Below, piece after piece: positions 20,470-30,263 of a stretch of 64,000 bases of DNA. Each line of letters begins with the position of its first letter. Position 1 is the stretch's first letter. The DNA comes from Favolaschia claudopus (lineage: Eukaryota > Basidiomycota > Agaricomycetes > Agaricales > Mycenaceae): the NCBI GenBank assembly GCA_037176885.1, contig JAWWNJ010000157.1:62001-126000 (forward strand), read 5' to 3'. Position numbers and translations under genes: made by a program. The notes under the pieces were generated by a model. That model was given only the letters and a program-made list of their open reading frames with translations, searched no databases and had not been told where the DNA came from.

Positions 20470-22403
20470 TCAGACCAACGCTAACCTCCTGCCCTTTATT
20501 CGCTTTCCAAGTTGAATCAACATTAAACAAGCATCCACATTCTCCCACCGCACCAGAAAATCGACTAGGGTCGGCAAACAAGACAGAATTGGAGTCGATC
20601 GAACCATCTTGAGACCACCTGGTCTCAAACAAATTTGTTTCAGCGCAGATAAAGCATCTACGACCAGAGCTATCTGCCCATGCTGCGGGATTGAGAAGCT
20701 GTGGGGCGCATTCGTCCGAAGCAAATCTACGACATGTGGCAGATTCACGGCGAGTTTCTGGTCCAGCGTTTTGTAAACGCTTGGTAAATAGTGGTGGGAG
20801 GCCAGATTCGCAATGAGGTTCAACACCGATCTTCGGCACGCGTTAGTGCCTGAATAAATCACAGAGGTGATAAAATGTTCTTCTTCTTGGAAGCGCCCAA
20901 GTACGGTGTCTGCGCCTTCTGGCCATCTTGCCAGTATAAGTACTAAGAACGCGGATCGCTAAGGCTTGCCCTTCGTATGCGGTCCATTTATGGGGGCTAG
21001 ATTAGTTTCAGAAATCATATTATTTAGCTAACCTTGGAAGGAATACGCACTGTGAGAGCCAAAAGAGAAAACGGAGAATATCGGCATGCAAGATGGCGTG
21101 ATAGGTTCTTTCGTGTATCGCAACGGAGCGAAACAAACGGAGAATTTCGATACATAATGATGGTGAGGGAGCAGACGATCTTCGCGATCCAGTTAGATTG
21201 TATCCTGAGGCATGGAAAATCAACTCACGGCAGTAGAAGTCTAGCGAGCTTGGGCAATCCCGCGTGGACGATGATTAGGGCGGCCGCTTCCGTTTGCGTT
21301 AATTTTGAGAGTATGCGACAAGTCTGTAACTTGTTGAATGCTGCTCCGTCTTGAAGAAGTTTTGGTAGGAGATCGTCGCTAGTTGTCAATGCTCTTGCGA
21401 GATCAAGATGTGCATTGGAGTCGTTGGAAGCTGGGAAAGTTTCGATTACAGTCAGGATTCGCGATGTGAGGTCGGAGTCGTACCTGTCGTAATCATTGTG
21501 ATTGTTGGGTTTATGTGCAAGATTGCGGTGAGCATACAAGAAAACTACCTACCCCAGATGCGACGTGATAACACTCCAAACGTCAAGTCGCGTTTCCGGC
21601 GAACAGTCTTGCGAGGAAAGATGGATGCAGATCTCGGTCATGATATCATGCCACTCGTTCAGTTCGAGGCCCGCGAACGGAAACCAGTCGTGTATCAACA
21701 GAACGAATTGCGAATCGTGTAGCCAATGAACCCGGCGGACAAGCTCTTGCACGATCCAAGAACGCGTTGCGCGCGGGAGAAATTCGTAACTGCGAATCTA
21801 AGTCAGGACAAATACATCACACCCTCAAAAAAGGGTTGAGACTGACTCGAGAAAATTGATAGCATTGAACACATCCAGTGTGCTATGGTTGATCATGAGG
21901 ATTGAGGTTCGCAGTTTTTCGCCAGGAATTTCTCGCAAAAGGAGAGTTGACAATTGCCCCAGTTGACGATTTGGAGACTCGAGCCACTGTACGAGACTCC
22001 GTGAATGGAGGCGGAACAAATCACTCGCATGGAAACAAGCTTTCAGTTCCATCCCCCGAAGTCTTTCGCACAAATGCTGCAATATCATGATCTTAGTGGT
22101 CGACGAAATATACTTGTATCTAAGTAGCGAGTATTAACATGGAGAAAACTGAACAAATTCAGAGTTCACCCACCCAAGATAAGCGTCAAACATGACTATC
22201 ATTTCCTCCGAAAATGGCTGATCCCGGTTGGTTTTGATGTATTTTCGAGCTTGCCAGTGGTAGAGGAGCCAAATTGCAGGCTTGCTAAGGGTATGGAGAG
22301 GAAGATTGGGACCGACAGACATATTATCGGACCAATAGCTAAGTATGCTGGGGGAAGTTTGGAAGCGCAGGGGTGACTCGGATGTTACAGGTTCGATTTC
22401 CAT
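20470..22403 (-). CDS. ARM-repeat-like protein of an agaricomycete family (multi-exon)
   Basis: The start MEIEPVTSESP (22403) gives exon 1, 22170-22403, ending YLGW at GTGAAC; exon 2 starts at about 22112 (YISSTTKIMILQHLCERL). Further minus exons contain WLESPNRQLGQLSTLLLREI, FLESVSTLF (to about 21830), WHDIMTEICIHLSSQDCSPE, DLARALTTSDDLLPKLLQDG (about 21390), RLFRSVAIHERTYHAILHAD and finally SVLNLIANLASHHYLPSVYK with GLKMVRSTPILSCLPTLVDF. The repeated helical hydrophobic pattern is ARM/HEAT-like. The N-terminus (SYWSDNMSVGPNLPLH, KPAIWLLYHWQAR) matches a recurrent agaricomycete family I know only as ARM-like hypothetical proteins. No frameshift was noted. Role unknown, probably protein-protein interaction. 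Confidence 0.68.
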
Positions 22404-23226
22404 GGCGCGTCGTCCGCGTTCAAGTTGTCGTTCAACGAAATGAACGCTCGAGTAGGGATGGGGCAATGTGGGAGATGGTCAGGCGAACAATGGAGCTCGC
22501 GGGAAGATCGAAGGTCCGTGCAGGATGCTGGGAAAAATTCGCTATTTTCGAGTGAGGCCTTTTGATACCATACGATGAGTGTGACTTCGCTTCGATAAGC
22601 GGGTCGAATCGGAATGCACTTTGGCAAAGGTGCGGAACGCTAGAAAGACTGAGTCTCGGAATAACGAAGAAAAGAGAGAGAGAAAAGAACAAAAAATAAC
22701 ATTAACGGGAGGGTAGGAACACATTTTTAGAGCCGCTGCGAGACCCACCTGGTCGAATTCCAGCCTGAGTGGATGGCAAGAAGGAGGGAGGCATAAGTAC
22801 CAAATTTTGACTAGATTTAGAATTCGGTTTAACTTGTTCTTAACGCGGGATCCGAGCTAAAAAATCAATCCGCCGTGGCACCAGATGCCCAGATTCTTGA
22901 GGGTCGGAATGAGCATTTCACGATGATGGAGAAAGGCAAGCAGCCATGACGAGGGGAGGATCGTGATAGGATCACGGAGATGGCCGACTACCATCTGATG
23001 TGACATCTCACATCATTCACATCACTCGCTCTCCTTTTTTTCCATTTTGCCCCCTCTCTCGTCGTCCAAGCCGTACTTATCGACTTGATATCTGGCAAAT
23101 GCATCCCAGCCTGGACATTCGTCGCTTGAATCAGCTGTCCTCTGCGGTTCGGGTGGGCAATATTTCCATCACACTCGTCGCAAGTGCCACCTGATTGACT
23201 CGGAGCCGTAGAGGGCCGCGCAAGCC
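22404..23226. promoter_or_regulatory. Divergent promoter region between ARM-like and MYND genes
   Basis: About 820 bp separate two head-to-head starts (22403 minus, 23227 plus). No convincing coding frame. A conspicuous short palindrome-like pair GATCGTGATAGGATCACG occurs at about 22960, and ACATCTGATGTGACATCTCACATC-type repeats lie near 22990-23015. Their role is unproven. Confidence 0.35.
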
Positions 23227-25703
23227 ATGATTTGCGAAAATCCTTCCGCAGATACTATCTCGACATTCATCACTGCAGCGTGTACGGGCCCGGAAGCGCG
23301 CAATCAGATCCGCCTTCTGCCTGTCTTTTATCACTGCCTTGATACTCGAAGGATTCCGAATCCCGACGCCCTGGATACTTGCACCGTCGATACCACAAAT
23401 CTCCTCAGGGCAGGAATCACATCGCTACTTCTCATATGCGAGATTCCTTCTCGTCTACCCGCCGTGTCGGACCTCTGGCCTCGCATCTGGGCATGGATTC
23501 AATTCTGCCACACGTACGGAGAAATTCTGCGTCAGCGGCCTGAAATCGGGTTGCTTCCTGAGGTTAAGTTTCACTGCGCGTTGACGAACCTGTGCGAAAA
23601 TATGACTACTGACCGGTCGAACGAGTCGCTCATGTTTGGAACTCCCGGATTCGCTGCATTTACTGCCCGGTCCTGGGCGGTGCTTTCTCGATCGGATTAT
23701 GTTCCCGAGCACGAGAGAGTGATCATCATACTGGACAACATCTTCTCGGGTGGCAAAGGCTCTCTGGACGATCTTCTTGATGCTGTGGACGGCAACATCA
23801 CCCATCTAGCTCAGCTATTTCGACGGGAGCTAGATTTCGCAATAGGTACCTCTTCACTCGGGAAGCCATGGCTGCTCAGCGGCATTCTCAATATGTTATC
23901 TCATGCCGATGACAAAACGGAAGCCAATAATTTTGGCGTCCGTTCTCCTACTCCTCTTTACTCGGCTTTGGTCCCACTCAACTTTGTTGGGCGCTGACCC
24001 TCATCGTCTCTAACTTGACGCAACCCAACGTGCTCACGCCCGACGTGAAAACAAATCCTTCGACACGCCATTACTGTCTTGGAAATGTGCTTCCGCGGTC
24101 CCCGCCGCGATCAGATTCTCCGCGTCGCAGTTCAGAGCGGGCTTCTTCCAGTCATGCGCATCTGCGGGCAATTGCACTCGAACATACATCAGACGCTACG
24201 CTACCTTGTTACCAAGGTTCTCTCCCCATCTCTGGTCTATTATGATGTCATACCGGATCTCGTGAATGCCTTCAGTTCGGCGTCTCTCGGTCTTCAACAG
24301 CGCGAATTCTTCGATCCCGCCCTATACGATGATTGGATGGGCTTGGGGGAACTATTAGTCGCAACAAGCCAATTTTTAATCGATTTCGAAGCGGCGGAGC
24401 GTGTATATCGCAGAGCATGCGATAATGTGAAGGTAACCTTTCATTCGAAATCGATTCCTTCTCACTGATGGTCCATGCCATTCCTCAGTGCGGAGTGATC
24501 TCCGACCGTAGAAGCTTGAAGCGGTGCGCTGGGTGCCGGGAGTTGTTATACTGCTCTCAGCGCATGTCAAGTCGCTGATTGGGCGCACTGGACATCGGGA
24601 ATCATGTTCGGTTTCATCTTGCTTACCACAAAAGTATGTTTTATCTTCTACACAAAAATCCATCTCCTCAGCTCAATCGAAACGAATCTAGAAATTCGCG
24701 CGAACTACACGGCAAAGGAACACGGCTTCCTACGATTCATATTCCACCGCGATGCTGTTCGATCCATGCCCTCCCTCGTCCCAAAATACCTTCACGCTTT
24801 AGCGCAGAATCCCAACACCAAATTCGCCACCGTCTACGACTATCGCATTCACCCACCAGTGATTCACTAAGGCTCCAACCGTTTCCTTGTGTAAACGTTT
24901 TACACGGTTATATCCGTTTCTTTTTTCGTTTGTTTTGCCGAGGTCAACAAACGGTAAACAAAAAATAAAACAAACGATTAAACGGTTAATTACTTTCATC
25001 AGCCCGATCAGTGTGCGGAACCATCCTGGGAGCTGCCGGTCTGTGTAACTTGTAACCGGTGTCGATCCTTCCTTGGTCCTGACACTCCAGGATCATCAAG
25101 TCAGCGCCTGGAGGCGGCAGAATCTTCGGCTTCGAGACGGCGCGAACATCTTGATGCCTGCTTGGCACAGTGAAGCATGGTCCGGGGATGAGTGTACACA
25201 TTCTGTAAGTCATTCAAAGAACATTCAACTCGTTTGATGTGCATTTGATACCTTTCAGTCAATTTTGAGAAGTGGATCTCGTTGATTTGAGCCATGCCGC
25301 TCCGGGCCGCCCCAACATCCGTTTAAAACGATTAAAAAGGTTTTTCTAAACGTTTAGAACCGTTTCCGTTTGTTTTGCCCTCGGGGGTAAACGAAAACTA
25401 AAAGGTTGGAGCCTTATGATTCACGTGGTCACTCTCGAGCATCTAGCTGTGAACGGTATCCCGGAGCATTGGGCCGATCTGATATCGCGCGTGCGGCGGA
25501 GCGAAGGGCAGATGAGCTTGGATTTGATGGGGTTGGTCGAGGGGGAGAATAAGTGGGCGCTGGTGTTTCCGTATCGGTGGGAGACGTCGGATATTGAACA
25601 GGCGTTGAAGGGATTCGCTTCGGGGACGGGGTCACTGAGTGCGCGCCAGGAGGAAGCGATGGGGAAGCTGTTAGCTGGCGAGGGCTCGACGGGAATACAT
25701 TGA
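23227..25703 (+). pseudogene. MYND-type zinc-finger protein, inactivated by indels and a transposon insertion
   Basis: Exon 1 starts MICENPSADTISTFITAACT (23227). The reading is continuous in meaning but changes frame at about 23990 (LNFVG then ALTLIVSNLTQPN), back at about 24054 (LRHAITVLEMCFRGPRRDQI), and twice more around 24565-24600. An intron (GTAACC to CTCAG, 24433-24488) precedes the zinc finger: CGVISDRRSLKRCAGCREL, LYCSQ, then ACQVADWAHW in a shifted frame. This is a MYND finger with the usual Cys spacing and CQ..DW end. A 549-bp hAT-type element then splits the sequence PPVIH/VVTLEHLAVNGIPEHW, and its first bases make an immediate stop (CAC TAA). The C-terminal part (to 25703) resumes in frame beyond it. 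Family context: ARM-helical proteins with a C-terminal MYND finger are common in agaricomycetes; the neighbour at 20.5-22.4 kb is ARM-like. Confidence 0.85.
24868..25416. mobile_element. hAT-type MITE inserted in the MYND gene, AAACG-type subterminal repeats
   Basis: The 549-bp element begins TAAGGCTCCAACC and ends GGTTGGAGCCTTA, a perfect 13-bp terminal inverted repeat. The exact 8-bp direct repeat TGATTCAC flanks it at 24860-24867 and 25417-25424. Termini fit YARNG and the 8-bp duplication fits hAT. Subterminal regions are crowded with CGTTTA/TAAACG words (AAACGTTTTACACGG left, CCGTTTAAAACG and TAAACGTTTAG right). No transposase frame. Removing the element plus one TSD copy would leave the host gene frame intact across the site. 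Confidence 0.94.
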
Positions 25704-25874
25704 GTACGAGCACCGATTTCGGCGATGATGTATTGGTCCATGGTGGGCGGATCTGGGAACATTTTCTTGAATAAGTTCTTCTTCTCTAGGTTTCGTTTAT
25801 ATGAAGGGACACACGCTCACTTAGATCGGGATCATTATTACATCTTCTCTACACCAAACTCAGTCATAGAATTG

Positions 25875-26513
25875 CTAGCAGGTTCGAGGAGTTCCACAGG
25901 GAAAGACGGGACTGGAATACCAGCATAAGTGCATGAAAGCTAAAGTGAGCGAATCACGAACCACTTTCCCGGACCAAAACCCTTCTCCACTGCGTCCCAG
26001 AGGTTGATTGACAACAAGAACAAGCCTGTCGATGCGTTGCCGCTCTGTGCTCAGTTGCTCGCAGATGCGCCTGGTTTTCTTCGCGCAGGGGAAGCTAGCT
26101 GCGCCGCAACTTGCTTCATAGGAGCGTCTGGGCTCATGGGATTTGCCCTTGACCTCGCCTAAGAGATCTGGGCGGCCACGGAGGAACTTGTTGTGCGAAA
26201 ACTCCCATATCTGCGCATCAGACGTTGCACCCCCCTCAGCCGGTGTGCGGTTGTATTGTGGAAGCCATACTTGTTCAGTTGGCGCACAAAGCTGGAAAAC
26301 TGCGAAGCAACGGGAGCATGAGGTGCCTGAATCAAGAGAGGTGAACATTGAAGGCTCGTACATTGTTGTGGGGTGAAGTGGTTGCCCAGAACGGTGCGGC
26401 AGAATTCACCTGGATTGCGGATGATGAAAGAGGTTCCTGGGTCGGTCCAGGAGATCAAATGAGAGGATTCGGTATCATTGATCATTTGGTACAGCTTGGC
26501 GACAAAAGTGTTT
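25875..26513 (-). pseudogene. Heat-shock-factor-type DNA-binding domain gene, frameshifted
   Basis: TNTFVAKLYQMINDTESSHL and ISWTDPGTSFIIRNPGEFCR with VLGNHF (26513-26370) are the first two-thirds of an HSF DNA-binding domain. SSFVRQLNKYGFH (about 26300-26258) is the recognition helix. The rest, YNRTPAEGGATSDAQIWEFS and HNKFLRGRPDLL, lies in the next frame. One A is apparently missing in CACAATACAACC (minus strand, 26251-26260); FHKYNRTP would be expected. A possible intron (GTACGAG to TTCGCAG) between VLGNHF and FSSFVRQL does not restore one frame for all parts. The frame then stops at 25875, leaving only a short C-terminus. Could be a pseudogene or a sequence error. Intact relatives are nuclear transcription factors binding GAA-type heat-shock elements. 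Confidence 0.72.
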
Positions 26514-26924
26514 GTCGCAAGCCTTATGTTGGGAACGGCAATCTTTGTGCTGTCACTGCCTGAAACTGCAGAGTCGGTATAGTCTAACAGTCACCATACA
26601 TTGAACTGAATCAAAGTCATCCGAAATGCGAAGAACACATACAGTATCCCAAATCCACAGCGAAAAGCTGGCTAAGATTTTTTGGCACGATAGGATGGAT
26701 ATGTTCATGGGATTTCCGAAGGAAGACCAGGCCTGTAATGGTGTGTCAGTCATGCGACGGGGTAAATAGTATCTGTATCTTTAAGTAACTCCCACCATTA
26801 GACTGAACAATATCATTCTGTTCCTCAATTTTTCAATGAAGCCTCCAATAGTTTGAATTTGCACTTCAGAGTTCTCCTACCATCAAAAATAAATAAAAAC
26901 TAGAGCAAGTACAATTGAAACACT
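26514..26924. other. Short intergenic stretch, possible first exon(s) of the HSF gene
   Basis: No recognised coding sequence. An AG splice acceptor directly before TNTFVAKL suggests an upstream exon, but none can be picked out. Confidence 0.3.
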
Positions 26925-28507
26925 TTACTCTTCAAAGACATCCCGCCAGTTGTCGTCGTGGGATATGACGACTCTAGCATTCGGAATCTAGATTGATGGC
27001 GTCAGCAAAGTTCGACAGCATGAAAACCAGCACTACCTTCTCGAACAGGTAGTCGTTGATCAAGGAGCCGGGGTGAAATGCCCTGTGTGTAATGTGTGAA
27101 GGATTCTCTCATGCAGATTTCAAACTGACCTCGGAAGGGGGAAAGTCTTGCAGAACAACATTTCTAGATTGCCCTCCGTTATTCCCCCGATGTTCCGCCT
27201 TGGAAGAAGCTCAAGAATTGCGAAGTGATAGAGGATCCCTGAGCTGGTGATCGGCCGAGCGAATTTCCAATCTGAAAGCTGGAGTCATCCGCTTCCCCAA
27301 TCCGGATCGTTTGCGAAAATCGAGCCCATATACCCGTTGCTAGAGAAATGAGAATCCATGAAGGAATAGCGCCTGGTTGCCGTAAGGTTCTAGGAGCGGA
27401 GTAGGATCGTAGAATTTCTTTTGCGCTGGATTCCCCGTCCATCGATATTTACCGGCGACAATCGGTCTGAAGGACAGCTGAAAGTCAGGCGAGTTATTGA
27501 CGCTATGGAATGTTGCCATTCCCCAGGACGAAGCCTTTTCACAACCGGTGATGAGGTATATTGGACCAGTCAACCGTCGACCCCTGGGACCATTGATGTA
27601 TTTGAACCATTCTTCCGCATTCGCCGCTGCATATTCACGCACGGCCTCAAGTTCTCAAGCCTTTGTAGGTGCGAGCCATCGGGAGAGCTAGTACTGCACC
27701 CTGCGGCGCTTGACAACCCAGAATGAAGTCCCCTCCCGGAAATATGCTGCCGAAGAGAGACACTCAATAAGCCGTCCCGTTCCTCCAAAGAGCAAAAGTC
27801 AGAACACACCCGGGATCCATGCGTTGAACAGATGATGTAGATACGTGACTGCCTGCGAGATGCTCCTGGTCATAGACATCGAGGGGGTGGAACGGCGCCA
27901 ATGGATAGAAGTTTTCTGGCACATTGTGGTTGTTGATTGGGTGTTCAGCGGGAAGATAAATATTGAAAAAGAAATCGAATGCGCCTTCTGCGGTGATCCT
28001 GCCAACATCACCTATCGCAACCCCCGGATTCCCCGGTACTCTGGTGTAAGGTTACGCCGTGGTTTTGGTCATAGAGGGGAAATCCGCGCTTTTGCCGAAT
28101 CAATTGTTTGCAATAAATTTCACTCTCTGAGAAGGTATCGTCCACAAAACAACTGATTTGTGTGGAAGCCGAATTCGGTTGCTGCCATTCTAGTGTAAAT
28201 TAGTAGCGTCGAGTTGGAGGTCCACTCACCGACACATAATTATTCACCGTCACGTTGCCAGAAGCAAAATGACCACCAGCAATCTTGAAGTCTGTTGCGC
28301 CCTCAAATAGATGCGAACTATACAAGGGAATTGATGCCAAGGGTGGGCGAAGAGAATGAATGCACCTTGAGATTCGACTTGCTGTGTGTGGCTTGACGGC
28401 TGGTGGGCCAGATCTGCATTGTGGGATGACTCGCCCAGGGGTTGGATTATACCCGAACTCGGAACATGAAAATCTGAAGTGGATTGCGTGTGAGAGGCCG
28501 CACTCAT
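26925..28507 (-). CDS. Agaricomycete-specific protein with FKIxGGHF motif and AEEWFKYING/GPIYLITGCEKASSWG domain
   Basis: A multi-exon minus gene. The start MSAASHTQSTSDFHVPSSG (28507) ends exon 1 at GTGCAT. Exon 2 (about 28325-28220) reads SHLFEGATDFKIAGGHFASG and NVTVNNYVS, the short GG-F/H motif that precedes many agaricomycete effector or NLR-like proteins. A central segment reads EHPINNHNVPENFYPLAPFH (about 27945). The best conserved block is EEWFKYINGPRGRR, GPIYLITGCEKASSWGMATF, LSFRPIVAGKYRW and GNQALFLHGFSF (27640-27350). The last exons contain LYHFAILELLPRR, FHPGSLINDYLFE and VVISHDDNWRDVFEE, stop at 26925. I recognise this architecture as a recurrent agaricomycete family but know no function. 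Intron borders are approximate and the middle is uncertain. Confidence 0.62.
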
Positions 28508-28641
28508 GTACACACAAGGGGTGGAAAAGATTCGAGGGAAATCATTCGGCTCGAGTTTATATGTGGTCTTCTGAAGGCAGTGCTCTTAGATACAGCCATC
28601 TCATTGACAGAAACAAAAATGACCATGATGCGCGCCGCCAT

Positions 28642-30263
28642 TTAAACACTTCGAAAACGAGGGAAAGCCAGAGCAGAGGTACGTACTAAAAAGTCAGAAC
28701 TGGGACCGCCGCCGTCTGACTCGGTATCCAGCAGCGCAAGAGTCGTCGTTGGCGCTAACTTAAGAAGTGTGGTGACAGTCGAGCCGAAGGCTGGATCAGA
28801 CCGAGTGATGTGCCGTGGTCGGAAATCATGATCATACATCAGTCGCACCGGAAAGTCGACAGACGAGAGAAAATCTATCGAATATATTGCTCGGGAGCGG
28901 GAAAGTAGAAGCTGGACGAGAGTCATGGCGCAAATATGTCCGTTCGTCGCCTCGTTATCGACGACCAGCAGAATACTCGTTAGCCAATCACAGTTTCTCA
29001 ATAACTCCCTGATAGTTCGGTTAGTCCATGTATTATCGCGGGAGGCTATTCACGGGAGCTTCACCTGCCACCACACCCTTTCCCCCGTCCAAAAATCTAG
29101 ACTGCCATTCGGACACACGTGCAACTGAAAGAAACCGTGCATCAGTAGCGAGGAGATGCAGCGTACTCAAACTTGCCATGTTCTTGGAGGATAATATCGG
29201 GAACTCCGACACTTTGAAATTCATTCTATCTCTGGACCGAATAACTTCGACAATAGGAGGCGGCGACAGTGGCAAAGAGGATAACGCAAGATCCAACTCC
29301 ATCAGTGCTGTGGTGGGCAGAACCTCCATGAACGGACAGTGCGATTGTATGAATATGTTGCGATGAGACGATTGTAGCCAATGTCGTGATCGATGAAGTA
29401 AAAAACCGGGGTCCGAAACAGATACGCAGCGTGGTGAGATGGGGTAACAAGGATAAGTCTAAATTTTCGACGCCACCTTGCTATGAAGAGTTGTATGAAC
29501 AAGAAATTCAATCAACGCGGAGTGAGAGCAGTACCGTCAAGTCGAGCATTAGAATTTGAAGCGGCATTGTTGATAGAATGGCGTGCGCTTTGAAGCTTAT
29601 GTGCGTGATTGCCAGTGCTTGGATAGATGAAAGATCGAAGGGGAATAATGCAAGATTTCTGAGCGTATCCAACCCTGCGATGACATCCAGCCATAGAGAC
29701 TGCAGTCCAATGGGCTGTATGCCCGGTAAAATGGGAAAAGCATGGTCCGAGACGGAAATATCCATGCCCCGCATGGAAAGATGCTGGATTGTCGGGGAGC
29801 AGTACTTCCAGACTGGTGCAAAAGTGGAGCAGCTGCGGTTGAAGACTAGAATTTTGAGATAACGCAAGGTCGGGAGGCTCAAGAGGCGTCGAGAAGCCTC
29901 CGGAAGGAGATAGTGGGTAGTGACGACGGATAGACGTTCCAAGCGAGTGAAGCTCAGATGGCACAGCTTCTCGAGCAGCTCTGTCGGCACCCGCTCGTAT
30001 GATGCCACAAGAAGATCCTGAACATGGCGCGCAAAATGCGGATATCGGAGGAGAGTATCGTAGAATTCAGGGAGTGACGCGGTCCCTGTATATCCCAAGC
30101 GGCGGTTGGTAGTGTGCGGAGAACGCAGGAGATTGGACTGCGCGGCATACACCCAAGCATGGGCGACGAGGGCGCACGTCAGAAGGTCAGAAGGAGACCC
30201 TGCAAGGCAGTCGATACAACGGTCGACGAGTTCTTGTATATCTAGCGGACTGGGTCGCGACAT
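28642..30263 (-). CDS. F-box-like protein (three exons)
   Basis: The start MSRPSPLDIQELVDRCIDCL (30263) is an F-box-like beginning, followed by LLTCALVAHAWVYAAQSNLL, the standard helix of agaricomycete F-box proteins. LRR-like text follows (LEKLCHLSFTRLERLSVVTT, LPTLRYLKILVF) to about 29520. A second exon (about 29330-29130) reads ALMELDLALSSLPLSPPPIV and NMASLSTLHLLATD. A third exon (about 29000-28690) reads DWLTSILLVVDNEATNGHIC and FGSTVTTLLKLAPTTTLALL. Likely an SCF substrate receptor. Exon joins were not resolved to the base. It is codirectional with the two genes to its left. Confidence 0.75.
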
